Shown: piece after piece, positions 1 through 7,679 of the stretch | How the letters are laid out: each line of letters opens with the position of its first letter | Numbering within the stretch: the stretch's first letter is position 1 | NCBI GenBank assembly: GCA_031283785.1 | Contig: JAITBC010000284.1 | Location: 1-42,169, forward strand | DNA: 42,169 nt | Direction: 5' to 3' | Source: Tannerella sp. | Lineage (GTDB): Bacteria > Bacteroidota > Bacteroidia > Bacteroidales > Tannerellaceae | Program-made: the position numbers and the translations under genes | Notes under the pieces: model-generated | Seen by the model: only the letters and a program-made list of their open reading frames with translations | What the model was told of the DNA's origin: nothing | The model's database searches: none

Positions 1-153
1 CTATTACATCAAAATACCTTACGATAATTAAAAATATGCATAGAGACCGCACTGTAAATTTCCCGAGACGCACCTGTAATTTTTCCGAAACTGCCAAATT
101 TTTTGGTTGCGGATTTTAGATAAACAATTATGAAAGAAAAAACATTATTTTTA

Positions 154-256
154 TTTGGAATAACAAAAAAACCATTATTTTTGCCCCGTATTACGAAAGT
201 ATTATATGCGACATGGGGAATGCAGCCTCGTGCGACGGTATAATACTTTCTTTCAT
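154..256 (+). ncRNA. Candidate small hairpin RNA, unit 1
   Basis: TTTG (154-157), 18 bases, then TATTTTTG (176-183) matches the Bacteroidota promoter consensus exactly. Twelve bases later a hairpin starts: outer arms 195-206 and 239-250, with an inner stem CATGGGG / CCTCGTG. The outer right arm is followed by TTTC, so the unit resembles a promoter plus a terminator-like structured transcript. This is the best-matching of the three units. Transcription is inferred only. Confidence 0.35.
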
Positions 257-314
257 TATATGCAGGTCACCGCACCCTTGAGACGGTTTATAAAAAAATC
301 CATTATTTTTTCTG

Positions 315-413
315 TTTGGAATAAAAAAATCATTATCTTTACCACGCATTACGAAAGTATTATATGCGACATGAGTCATGCAGCTCGTGCGACGGTATAA
401 TACTTTCTTTCGT
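315..413 (+). ncRNA. Candidate small hairpin RNA, unit 2
   Basis: TTTG (315-318) and TATCTTTA (334-341) form a promoter-like pair with a short 15-base spacer and one mismatch in the -7 box. The hairpin arms are 353-364 and 396-407. The inner stem is CATGAG / CTCGTG, where unit 1 has CATGGGG / CCTCGTG, so pairing is kept although the bases differ. Transcription is inferred only. Confidence 0.3.
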
Positions 414-470
414 TATATACGGGTCGCCGTACTCCTGAGACGGTTCATAAAAAAATCCATTATTTTTTTG

Positions 471-569
471 TTTGGAATAAAAAAATCATTATCTTCGCCA
501 CGCATTACGAAAGTATTATATGCGACATGAGTTGTGTAGCTCGTGCGACGGTATAATACTTTCTTTCGT
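471..569 (+). ncRNA. Candidate small hairpin RNA, unit 3
   Basis: TTTG (471-474), 15 bases, TATCTTCG (490-497, one mismatch), then hairpin arms 509-520 and 552-563 with inner stem CATGAG / CTCGTG. The apical loop has diverged from unit 2 (TTGTGTAG against TCATGCAG) while both stems are unchanged, which suggests the structure was maintained. Transcription is inferred only. Confidence 0.3.
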
Positions 570-660
570 TATATACGGGTCGCTGTACTCCTGAGATAGT
601 TTGTGATCGTATATGCCGTCAGCCGCCGCCCGTTCACCGGATCAGTCGAATCCTCCAGCC

Positions 661-966
661 CTATATAAATACGCCGCCCGCCGCCATCGTATTGCGCATC
701 ACCTGTTCCAGCTTCGTCTCAGCCTGCGCCTGAAACGCCGACGTATATTCTCCCATCAGGGCGTCCACCTCCCTCAACGAATCCGCGACGTTCCGAATAC
801 CGTCAACCGTCTGATTCATCCTGAAGAACCTCTCATGCAACCTCTCCGCCGCCGTCGAAGCATAATTCAACTCCGCCGACACCCCCTGCAAAGATTTGCG
901 TATCTCGGCAGGAATATTCCCGCCGACCGCCTCTATCTTAAGCCTTATCTTAGTCTCTTCCGCCAT
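661..966 (-). pseudogene. Prophage tail tape-measure protein, N-terminal stub
   Basis: The 101 codons read like the start of a phage tail length tape-measure protein: a short basic/acidic start, then an alpha-helical stretch ending in AETKLEQVMRNTM, which is typical of the conserved N-terminus in Bacteroidota phages. Full tape-measure proteins run to many hundreds of residues, so nearly everything is missing. The reading frame stops soon after the motif. A different frame continues with IYIGLEDSTDPVNGRR and ends at 569, inside repeat unit 3; it may be a second phage fragment joined by deletion. No other phage genes are visible. The family call rests on motif resemblance. Confidence 0.55.
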
Positions 967-1067
967 GTTTTTTAAATTGATAATTGATAATTGTTGATTA
1001 TCAATTATTCTTTGTCAATTATCATTTTTTTTTGTTTCTTTGCAACATAATTTTTAATTCAATCGCT

Positions 1068-1271
1068 ATGTTAAACGACATAATAATACTGTTTTATAAA
1101 ATTGGCATGATCGTCGGCCCTATACTCGGCCTCATTATCGGCATTTATCTCGGCAACGTGATCAACCGCGAAGCCGGCGACAGCATTCCCGACGAAATCA
1201 AACGATGCTTGAGAAGCAGCGATCCAGAGAGAAAAAAAACAGATCGTCCCCAAAAGGAAGAACTTGGATAA
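1068..1271 (+). CDS. Small single-pass membrane protein, unknown function
   Basis: A 67-residue protein with one hydrophobic segment near residues 5-30 (IGMIVGPILGLIIGIYLG, with Gly at regular spacing) followed by a charged, Lys/Arg/Glu-rich C-terminal tail. I start it at the ATG at 1068 because a promoter-like TTTCTTTG sits just upstream; an in-frame ATG at 984 would lie before that box. It stands alone between a prophage stub and a transposase remnant. I do not recognise the family. The glycine-zipper-like helix could self-associate in the inner membrane, but that is inference only. Confidence 0.5.
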   Translation: MLNDIIILFYKIGMIVGPILGLIIGIYLGNVINREAGDSIPDEIKRCLRSSDPERKKTDRPQKEELG

Positions 1272-1288
1272 GGGACAGGTGATTCTGC

Positions 1289-1308
1289 CTGCCGGGAAAT
1301 CCCGGCAG
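1289..1308. terminator. GC-rich hairpin after the small membrane gene
   Basis: CTGCCGGG and CCCGGCAG form a perfect 8-bp stem around an AAAT loop, 17 bases after the stop of the small membrane protein. It is followed on the plus strand by an A-run, not a T-run, so it is not a canonical intrinsic terminator. It could still stop transcription or protect a 3' end. Confidence 0.35.
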
Positions 1309-1433
1309 TAAAAAAAGAGTTCCGAATGTCTGTTATTTCTGTTTTGTAAAAGTATAATAAGCTTATTCGTGTCAGGCATGAATTCGGGAGCATGCCATCT
1401 CCGCCACGGTTTTCAGGCCGTAAAGGCACGTTA

Positions 1434-1742
1434 TCAACCGGGCGCCGGCTTCGTGTCATTATGTGGTAAAGAAAGAAATGTGTATGTCGGTAGAGGGACA
1501 AAAATCATAAATGCCTTCAGTTTACCCCAGAGATTACAGATGGTTTCCTCGGGACGCCGTTTTAAAAGTTCGGAAACAGATTTGCCTTTTTCAACAAACT
1601 GATTGATGGCATGTGCTATCTGAAGCAGAGCATAATAGTTTTGCAGGGCAGGATATGAGTTTCTGCTGTATTTGTGAGATAATTCATAATCGCCACACTT
1701 CTGTGTGTTAAATCCCTCATTTTCAATCTTCCATCGTAGACA
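1434..1742 (-). pseudogene. IS4-superfamily DDE transposase, C-terminal remnant
   Basis: From about 1742 the minus strand encodes LRWKIENEGFNTQK, followed by a segment rich in Tyr, Asn and Leu (SYPALQNYYALLQIAH). This resembles the last part of IS4-like transposases, where the catalytic glutamate lies in an R-x3-E motif. The N-terminal DDE core and both aspartates are absent, and the residues upstream of LRWK in the same frame look unrelated. No terminal inverted repeats or target duplication were identified. This is a dead insertion-sequence fragment, which fits the decayed character of the first 2.4 kb. Confidence 0.6.
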
Positions 1743-1998
1743 TCCGGAGAAGGCGATGATAACTATTCTACTTCGAGTATACATACAACTCACGCATATG
1801 CACAAAGTTAGCATAAAATCTTCAATTACACACAAACCTTTAGATTTGCATTCGGATAAAAATTTCCTTCAAAATCTATCGGGGAAAGGTACAAACAAAT
1901 TCAAAACAAACCTCTGTTCCGGATGCTGTTTTTTCTCCTCTGTTGCCATACCGTTCTCGGATTTTTAGTGATGATTAAATTGATTACTTATCGTTTTT

Positions 1999-2062
1999 AA
2001 AAAGCCCGCCGCCTTTCAGGCAAAAGCTCGCCTGCTTTTGGACAAAAGCCCGCGGGCTTTTT
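1999..2062. repeat. Nested GC-rich inverted repeats
   Basis: The outer arms AAAAAGCCCGC (1999-2009) and GCGGGCTTTTT (2052-2062) are perfectly complementary. Inside them, CAGGC / GCCTG and CAAAAGC / GCTTTTG can also pair. The right half contains the 18-bp perfect palindrome AAAAGCCCGCGGGCTTTT (2044-2061), ending in a T-run. It could act as a bidirectional terminator or be a repeat-derived element. Confidence 0.6.
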
Positions 2063-2279
2063 AACTGCCGGATATTTACCTTCGGATGCACGACTTCGGA
2101 GTGTATCCTTCCCTTGCCAAAGGGCAATTTATCCGAAGAAGAAATTCGGACGCTAAATTACAAAAGATTTTTTCAATACGGTCAGTACTATACTGTGCGC
2201 GGCATGATTTTGTGACATGGTTACCGGATATATGGCTTCGTACCGCACAATGACGGACAAGCCTGCTGTTATTGCGGTG

Positions 2280-2307
2280 GTAGAGACGCACGGCCGTGCG
2301 TCTCTAC
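2280..2307. repeat. 28-bp perfect palindrome (REP-like)
   Basis: GTAGAGACGCACGG is followed directly by its exact reverse complement, with no loop bases. Hairpins beginning GTAGAGACG are, from memory, a recurrent intergenic palindrome in Bacteroidota and cyanobacteria, so this is probably one copy of a dispersed REP-type element. No second copy is visible in this window. Confidence 0.65.
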
Positions 2308-2430
2308 GTCTCTCCGGAGATCACTATTTTACACCGCGTATAGTATAATACAAAATGCAGCATAGAGTGGCACTGATTTTATTCCGTTTTCAAATCCGAA
2401 ATTCTTTTTGGATTTCATGCAAACATACGG

Positions 2431-2475
2431 TTATCTATGAAAAAATCAAAACTGAACGTATTTTTTCATAGATAA
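2431..2475 (-). terminator. leuB: Terminator hairpin of the leu operon
   Basis: A perfect 16-bp stem (2431-2446 with 2460-2475; arm TTATCTATGAAAAAAT) with a 13-base loop lies 19 bases beyond the leuB stop. Outside it, CATAC and GTATG can extend the pairing across a small internal loop. It is AT-rich, so its strength as an intrinsic terminator is uncertain, but its position at the operon end is right. Confidence 0.6.
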
Positions 2476-2494
2476 GCATGTATGATGAGACTGT

Positions 2495-3595
2495 TTAAAT
2501 ATGGTCACAATTTTTTATAGAAACTTTCTTTCTCGCTACTTCCCCTGCAATCCAATCGCCTACATCCGAAGTGCCGTATGACTTGCTGTTCTGCGAAATG
2601 TCTTCGGTAACGATGCCGGCGTCCATTGATGCGGCGACGGCTTCACGTATAGCGCTCCCCTCGTCTTGCAGGTCGAACGCATATTCGAACATCAGCGCCG
2701 CCGATAAAACGGCAGCCAGTGGGTTTGCAATATTCTTGCCGGCTGCCTGCGGATAAGAACCGTGAATAGGCTCGAATACGGAAGTGTATACTCCGACGGA
2801 GGCAGAGGGTAGCATACCTAACGAGCCGGTGATCACGGAGGCTTCGTCCGTTAAAATATCGCCGAACATGTTTTCCGTCACCATCACATCAAAACTTCCC
2901 GGCCACTGCACTAATCTCATCGCGGCATTGTCAACAAACATATATTCGGTTTCCACTTCGGGAAATTCTTTTTCGATATCCTGCGCCGTTTCGCGCCACA
3001 AACGTGATGTCGCCAGAACATTCGCCTTATCGACAACCGTCAGTTTTTTGCGACGGCGAACGGCATAACCGTATGCCAGACGGACGATACGTTCTATTTC
3101 TTCACGCGAATATACGCAGGTGTCGTAAGCGATATTACCGTCTTCGCTACGTCCCTGCGGACGACCGAAATAAAGTCCGCCCGTAAGTTCACGAATACAC
3201 ATAAAATCAACGCCTTCCACCAAATCCGCGCGTAAGGGCGACTTATGCAACAACGACGGAAAGGTGGTCACAGGACGGATATTGGCATATAATCCCAATC
3301 TCTTACGCATAGCAAGCAATCCCTGTTCGGGACGCACTTTTGCGGTAGGGTCATTATCATATTCCGGAGAGCCGATAGCGCCGAACAGCACGGCGTCGCT
3401 CCGCATACAAAGAGCATGCGTTTCTTCCGGATACGGCCGGCCGGTTACCTCTATTGCACATGCGCCTACCGGAGCCGTCTCACAGTTTAGTTCATGATTA
3501 TACTTTCCGCAAACAGCCTTCACTACTTTTACCGCCTGTTCAACAATTTCCGGGCCGATACCATCGCCCGGCAATACTGCTACATTCAATTTCAT
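2495..3595 (-). CDS. leuB: 3-isopropylmalate dehydrogenase
   Basis: This NAD-dependent oxidative decarboxylation of 3-isopropylmalate to 2-oxoisocaproate is the third dedicated step of leucine synthesis. The 366-residue product is family length. Visible motifs are the N-terminal [10 protein letters not shown], the substrate-loop ELTGGLYFG, the catalytic-lysine stretch [13 protein letters not shown], the metal-binding GDILTDEAS and the NAD-site EPIHGS followed by [10 protein letters not shown]. It is the last gene of the leu operon, 6 bases after mgsA, and is followed by a hairpin. If the second synthase upstream makes citramalate, this enzyme may also act on methylmalate, as LeuB does in citramalate-pathway organisms (inference). 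Confidence 0.96.
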   Translation of the reverse strand: MKLNVAVLPGDGIGPEIVEQAVKVVKAVCGKYNHELNCETAPVGACAIEVTGRPYPEETHALCMRSDAVLFGAIGSPEYDNDPTAKVRPEQGLLAMRKRLGLYANIRPVTTFPSLLHKSPLRADLVEGVDFMCIRELTGGLYFGRPQGRSEDGNIAYDTCVYSREEIERIVRLAYGYAVRRRKKLTVVDKANVLATSRLWRETAQDIEKEFPEVETEYMFVDNAAMRLVQWPGSFDVMVTENMFGDILTDEASVITGSLGMLPSASVGVYTSVFEPIHGSYPQAAGKNIANPLAAVLSAALMFEYAFDLQDEGSAIREAVAASMDAGIVTEDISQNSKSYGTSDVGDWIAGEVARKKVSIKNCDHI

Positions 3596-3601
3596 CCCGT
3601 C

Positions 3602-4051
3602 TTACTGTCTGTTATAACGTATATATTTAGGTTCCATCGGCACATAAGAATCATCATCCCAGAGGGCGCTCGTTAACATTAAATCCGCGCTGTACCGGTT
3701 ACATGCAATCGGCACGTTATGAACCCGGCACTGACGCAACAGCATCTGGATATCCGCCTCGTGCGGCTGCGGATTGAGGTCGTCTATCAGAAATATGGCC
3801 AAATCTATTTTTTTGCGTACAACCATAGCGGCAATCTCCGCATCGCCTCCCATCGGGCCGGAGTGCATACACTGTATATTACAGACATCTACGCCTTTTC
3901 CTTCAAACGCTTTACTTATCAGATTTCCCGTAGTTCCCGTACATACTAAATTATGTTCCGATAAAAAGTGAACATTATGGACTGCCCATTCTATCATATC
4001 CGCTTTACGGTTATCATGCGCTACGAGCGCTATCGTCAATTTTCTATTCAT
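3602..4051 (-). CDS. mgsA: Methylglyoxal synthase
   Basis: It converts dihydroxyacetone phosphate to methylglyoxal and phosphate, a bypass that releases phosphate when sugar phosphates accumulate. The 149-residue protein matches the small MgsA fold. Visible are VAHD with His12, TGTTGNLIS, SGPMGGD with the catalytic aspartate at position 70, and NPQPHEAD with His97, corresponding to the Asp71 and His98 of E. coli. It sits between the second LeuA-family synthase (25-base gap) and leuB (6-base gap), so it should be co-transcribed with leucine genes. That setting is unexpected because it has no step in leucine synthesis. Confidence 0.95.
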   Translation of the reverse strand: MNRKLTIALVAHDNRKADMIEWAVHNVHFLSEHNLVCTGTTGNLISKAFEGKGVDVCNIQCMHSGPMGGDAEIAAMVVRKKIDLAIFLIDDLNPQPHEADIQMLLRQCRVHNVPIACNRYSADLMLTSALWDDDSYVPMEPKYIRYNRQ

Positions 4052-4076
4052 CGTCTTTCTATTTTATGTTAAAAAC

Positions 4077-5585
4077 TCAATTTTCTATCTTATTCAGCAT
4101 CTTCACCGTCGCTTTTATTGCGGCTTCAATCTGGTCGGCATCCAGGCCCCGCGTTTTAAATTCGACGCCTTCGTGACGCCAGGTAATGATCGTCTGCACG
4201 AATGCATCCGTACGCCCGCCGGGAGGTATTGTAACGGCATAATTCGTAAGCATAGGGAACGGGCGGTTAAGCGATTTATAGATCTTACGCAATGCACGAA
4301 CAAAAGCGTCGTACTGACCGTCGCCGGTTGCCGTATTTTCATAGGCGACGCCGTCGATTTCGACCTTCAATGTAGCGACAGGTCTCAATCCTTGCGCCAA
4401 AGATAAGGAATAATTTAATATCCTGATCTTATTTTCCTGTATATCGTGACGAAGGACATCGGAAATAATATACGGGAGGTCTTCCTGCGTCAATATTTCT
4501 TTTTTATCTCCAAGTTCTATCACGCGTTGCGTCACTTTGCGCATGGACGCTTCATCAAGGTCTATCCCGAGCGCTTCCAGATTCTTGCGGATATTGGCAT
4601 TGCCGGAAGTCTTCCCCAGGGCATACTCGCGCGTACGGCCGAAACGCTCCGGGATAAGCGAATTGCAATAAAGGTTATTCTTACTGTCGCCGTCGGCATG
4701 AACTCCTGCACACTGCGTAAAGACATTTTCTCCGATGACAGGCTGGTTCGGGGCTATACGGATGCCGGAATACATTTCGACACTTTTGCTCACATGATTG
4801 ATTTTATATTCTACAATATTCGTTTTTTCTTCCAACTGATCATGGATAACGGCTATGACACTGCTCAACGGTGCATTCCCGGCGCGTTCGCCAAGTCCGT
4901 TGACCGTCACATGAACGCCTTTAACACCAGCGCGTATTGCAGAATAGACATTCGCCACGGCCAGACCATAGTCATTATGAGCGTGAAAATCGAAGTGTAA
5001 TTCGGGATAATGCTCCACCATATCTTTACAGTACCTGTACGTCTTTTCCGGATTCAGTATACCCAGCGTATCCGGCAGCATAAAACGATGGACGCGCTGA
5101 CAGCGCAACGAATCAAGCAGCTGATGGACATAACCGGGAGAATCCCGTATACCGTCCGACCAGTCTTCAAGATATATATTTACATCTATGCCCATTTCGC
5201 CGGCCAGTGCGATCTGTCCGGAAATATCCTTAATGTGCTGTTCCGGCGTCTTCTTCAATTGTCCGGCAACATGCTCCAGAGAGCCTTTGCACAACAGGTT
5301 CACCACACGACATCCGGCATCCTTAATCCACTTCAATGACAATCCGTTATCAATAAAACCCAAAACCTCAAGACGATCAAGGTATCCTTTCTGTGCAGCC
5401 CATTCGGACAAACTTCCGACAGCTTCAAACTCCCCGTCCGACACACGTGCGGAAGCAACCTCCACGCGATCGACATTCAACTCTTTAATCAACAACCGCG
5501 CGATGGATTTTTTCTCGTGCACTGAAAATGAAACTCCGTTCGTCTGTTCCCCGTCACGAAGCGTCGTGTCCATTATTTCTATCAT
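4077..5585 (-). CDS. Second LeuA-family synthase (possible citramalate synthase)
   Basis: A Claisen-type acetyl-CoA condensing enzyme of 502 residues. The HMGL-like TIM barrel is marked by DTTLRDGEQ near residue 6, the metal-binding HAHND near residue 205 and NGLGERAGNAPLS. The C-terminal part (from about residue 380) is a LeuA-type allosteric domain, with GLRPVATLKVEIDG followed by a TGDGQYDAFV segment. It differs clearly from the canonical leuA of the same operon: NGVSFS follows the DGEQ motif where LeuA has VPGCQLN. Candidate substrates are pyruvate (citramalate synthase, for isoleucine), ketoisovalerate or a homologous keto acid. The absence of a threonine deaminase nearby and the adjacent leuCD favour citramalate, but this is inference. 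Confidence 0.8.
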   Translation of the reverse strand: MIEIMDTTLRDGEQTNGVSFSVHEKKSIARLLIKELNVDRVEVASARVSDGEFEAVGSLSEWAAQKGYLDRLEVLGFIDNGLSLKWIKDAGCRVVNLLCKGSLEHVAGQLKKTPEQHIKDISGQIALAGEMGIDVNIYLEDWSDGIRDSPGYVHQLLDSLRCQRVHRFMLPDTLGILNPEKTYRYCKDMVEHYPELHFDFHAHNDYGLAVANVYSAIRAGVKGVHVTVNGLGERAGNAPLSSVIAVIHDQLEEKTNIVEYKINHVSKSVEMYSGIRIAPNQPVIGENVFTQCAGVHADGDSKNNLYCNSLIPERFGRTREYALGKTSGNANIRKNLEALGIDLDEASMRKVTQRVIELGDKKEILTQEDLPYIISDVLRHDIQENKIRILNYSLSLAQGLRPVATLKVEIDGVAYENTATGDGQYDAFVRALRKIYKSLNRPFPMLTNYAVTIPPGGRTDAFVQTIITWRHEGVEFKTRGLDADQIEAAIKATVKMLNKIEN

Positions 5586-5597
5586 AACTATTATTTT

Positions 5598-6191
5598 TTA
5601 TCCGAACCTGTCGTTTTCATACTCTTCTATTTTCCACTTGTTTGTCAGTAAAAAATCAATATCATCCAGCCCGTTCATCAGACAATGTTTTTTATAGGCG
5701 TTAATTTCAAAATCCTCGCTTTTCCCTGTCGCCAGGTTTGTTATCCGCTGTTCCGGCAGATTCACCTCCACCTCTGTCTTGGGATCATTATCAACAGACG
5801 CGAAGAGTTCCGCAAGAAACGGCTCGCTTACGACGACAGGAAGGACGCCGTTGTTCAGTTCATTATTCTTGTGAATATCCGCGAAAAAGCTCGATACGAC
5901 AACACGAAATCCATATCCGGCAATTGCCCAGGCTGCATGCTCGCGGCTCGAACCGCATCCGAAATTCTTCCCTGCAACGAGAATCTTTCCGCTATAACGC
6001 GGGGCGTTCAGCACGAACGTGCCAATCTTATTCCCCTGTTTGTCGTAACGCCAGTCACGAAACAGATTCTCTCCAAACCCTTCCTTCGTTGTCGCTTTAA
6101 GAAAGCGCGACGGAATAATCTGGTCCGTATCCACATTTTCCAGCGGAAGAGGAATACAGGTACTGCGTAATATTTCAAATTTTTCTTTCAT
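5598..6191 (-). CDS. leuD: 3-isopropylmalate dehydratase small subunit
   Basis: This is the swivelling small subunit that, with LeuC, isomerises 2- to 3-isopropylmalate. Starting at the ATG at 6191 gives 197 residues beginning MKEKFEIL, the usual start just before PLPLENVDTDQIIP. An in-frame ATG at 6209 would add six residues with no family support. The substrate-binding GCGSSREHAAWAI lies near residues 85-97. It lies 43 bases downstream of leuC and 12 bases upstream of the second synthase, in one operon. Confidence 0.95.
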   Translation of the reverse strand: MKEKFEILRSTCIPLPLENVDTDQIIPSRFLKATTKEGFGENLFRDWRYDKQGNKIGTFVLNAPRYSGKILVAGKNFGCGSSREHAAWAIAGYGFRVVVSSFFADIHKNNELNNGVLPVVVSEPFLAELFASVDNDPKTEVEVNLPEQRITNLATGKSEDFEINAYKKHCLMNGLDDIDFLLTNKWKIEEYENDRFG

Positions 6192-6234
6192 CTTTAATTT
6201 TAAAATCATTTATTCATGAGTAAACCTTCAAAAA

Positions 6235-7635
6235 TTAGCCCCTGAGCACTGTTCTCGGATCCGTCACTTTCCCTGTTATTGCGGCAGCGGCTGCCGTAAG
6301 AGGACTTGCAAGCAACGTTCTTGAGCCTGGCCCCTGGCGTCCTTCGAAATTACGGTTCGATGTCGATACGGCATATTTGCCGGCAGGAACTTTATCATCG
6401 TTCATTGCAAGGCATGCCGAACATCCCGGCTGACGAAGTTCAAATCCCGCCTCTTCAAATACTTTATCAAGACCTTCTTCACGAATCTGTGCATCTACCA
6501 ACCACGAACCGGGGACAAGCCATGCCGTGACATTCGGCGCTTTTTTCCGTCCTTTCACTATTGATGCGAACATCCTGAAATCTTCGATACGGCCATTCGT
6601 ACACGAACCTAAAAATACATAATCTACGGGCTTACCTGTCAGCAGGTCTCCTTCGTCAAAACCCATATATTCAAGCGCCTTCCTGTACGATGCGCGTCCG
6701 GCTTCCGGCATCGTACAGGCCAATGGAATCGCTTGTGTGATTCCTGTTCCCATACCGGGATTCGTACCGTACGTAATCATCGGCTCGATATCTTCGGCAT
6801 GAAACTCTACCTCTCTGTCGAACACCGCATCGTCGTCGCTTCGAAGCGTCTTCCAGTAAGCGACAGCCTTATCCCAGGCCTCTCCCTGAGGTGCGTATTC
6901 TCGATCTTTTATATAGGTAAACGTTGTTTCGTCGGGCGCTACCATACCGCCACGTGCGCCCATTTCTATCGACAGATTACATAATGTAAGGCGTCCTTCC
7001 ATACTAAGACTGCGTACTGCCGAGCCGGCATATTCAACAAAATAGCCGGTCGCCCCGCCGGTTGTCATCTTTGACATCACATAGAGCGCTACATCTTTTG
7101 CGGTAACGCCCTCGCCCGACACGCCTTCTATGCGGACTCGCATGGTTTTCGGCTTTTGCTGCAAGATGCATTGCGAAGCAAGCGCCATCTCTACTTCGCT
7201 CGTTCCTATTCCAAAAGCGACAGCACCAAGCGCTCCGTGCGTAGAGGTATGGCTGTCGCCGCAAACGACGGTCATTCCGGGAAGCGTCAGGCCTCTTTCC
7301 GGACCGACGACATGGATGATCCCGTTCTTCGCGTGCATCATCCCGAAATAAGTCAGGCCGAAATCCGACGCATTTTTCTCAAGCGTATCCACCTGCGTTT
7401 TTGACACGGGATCTTCGATCGGTTTATCCTGGTCGTGCGTAGGCGTATTATGGTCGGGCATACAGAATATCCGTTCCGGACGTAACGGTTTCAGTCCCCT
7501 TTCCCTAAGACCGGCAAAAGCTTGCGGACTTGTAACCTCATGACAGTATAGCCTGTCTACATACAGTTGCGCAGGGCCGTTTTCAACAGTGACGACTACG
7601 TGCGAATCCCATATCTTATCAAATAATGTATTCAT
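6235..7635 (-). CDS. leuC: 3-isopropylmalate dehydratase large subunit
   Basis: This aconitase-family subunit carries a [4Fe-4S] cluster and forms the active enzyme with LeuD. The 466-residue length is standard. The cluster cysteines are visible in FLGSCTNGR and in CSACLAMN near the C-terminus, together with [10 protein letters not shown] near residue 60 and [12 protein letters not shown]. Spacing to leuA upstream is 44 bases and to leuD downstream 43 bases. It may also process citramalate if the neighbouring synthase makes it. Confidence 0.97.
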   Translation of the reverse strand: MNTLFDKIWDSHVVVTVENGPAQLYVDRLYCHEVTSPQAFAGLRERGLKPLRPERIFCMPDHNTPTHDQDKPIEDPVSKTQVDTLEKNASDFGLTYFGMMHAKNGIIHVVGPERGLTLPGMTVVCGDSHTSTHGALGAVAFGIGTSEVEMALASQCILQQKPKTMRVRIEGVSGEGVTAKDVALYVMSKMTTGGATGYFVEYAGSAVRSLSMEGRLTLCNLSIEMGARGGMVAPDETTFTYIKDREYAPQGEAWDKAVAYWKTLRSDDDAVFDREVEFHAEDIEPMITYGTNPGMGTGITQAIPLACTMPEAGRASYRKALEYMGFDEGDLLTGKPVDYVFLGSCTNGRIEDFRMFASIVKGRKKAPNVTAWLVPGSWLVDAQIREEGLDKVFEEAGFELRQPGCSACLAMNDDKVPAGKYAVSTSNRNFEGRQGPGSRTLLASPLTAAAAAITGKVTDPRTVLRG

Positions 7636-7679
7636 ATACTTATAATTTACATTTAGACTGCAAAGATAAATGTCTGTCC

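Larger units (their letters stand above)
141..606. repeat. Three tandem ~157-bp direct repeats with internal hairpins
   Basis: Three consecutive units are aligned by TTACGAAAGTATTATATGCG, which starts at 191, 349 and 505, giving periods of 158 and 156 bp. Each unit has an AT-rich lead-in (TTTGGAATAA followed by an A-run), an inverted repeat with perfect 12-bp arms (GAAAGTATTATA / TATAATACTTTC), then a conserved tail ending near GAGACGGTT. The copies differ by scattered substitutions but keep both arms intact. They lie beside a prophage remnant. No protein family is recognisable in any frame. A transcribed RNA array, a DNA-level recombination or cruciform element, or a decayed mobile element are all possible. 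Confidence 0.85.
1743..2430. other. Gene-free stretch with palindromes
   Basis: I see no convincing gene here. A minus-strand frame at 2076-2291 lacks any recognisable motif. The stretch is AT-rich apart from two strong inverted repeats, listed separately. A short minus-strand reading from 1949 (start MATEEKKQHPEQRF) might be another transposase scrap, but it is too short to call. Confidence 0.5.

Noticed and set aside
141..606. CRISPR array
   Set aside because: The repeats are about 157 bp long and adjoin without unique spacers of fixed length, and no cas genes are present.
2076..2291. 71-codon minus-strand frame
   Set aside because: Composition is unlike the real genes here and the frame runs out of the 28-bp palindrome; no motif.
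1999..2475. Intact insertion sequence bounded by the palindromes
   Set aside because: The palindromes differ from each other and do not flank the transposase remnant as paired terminal repeats.
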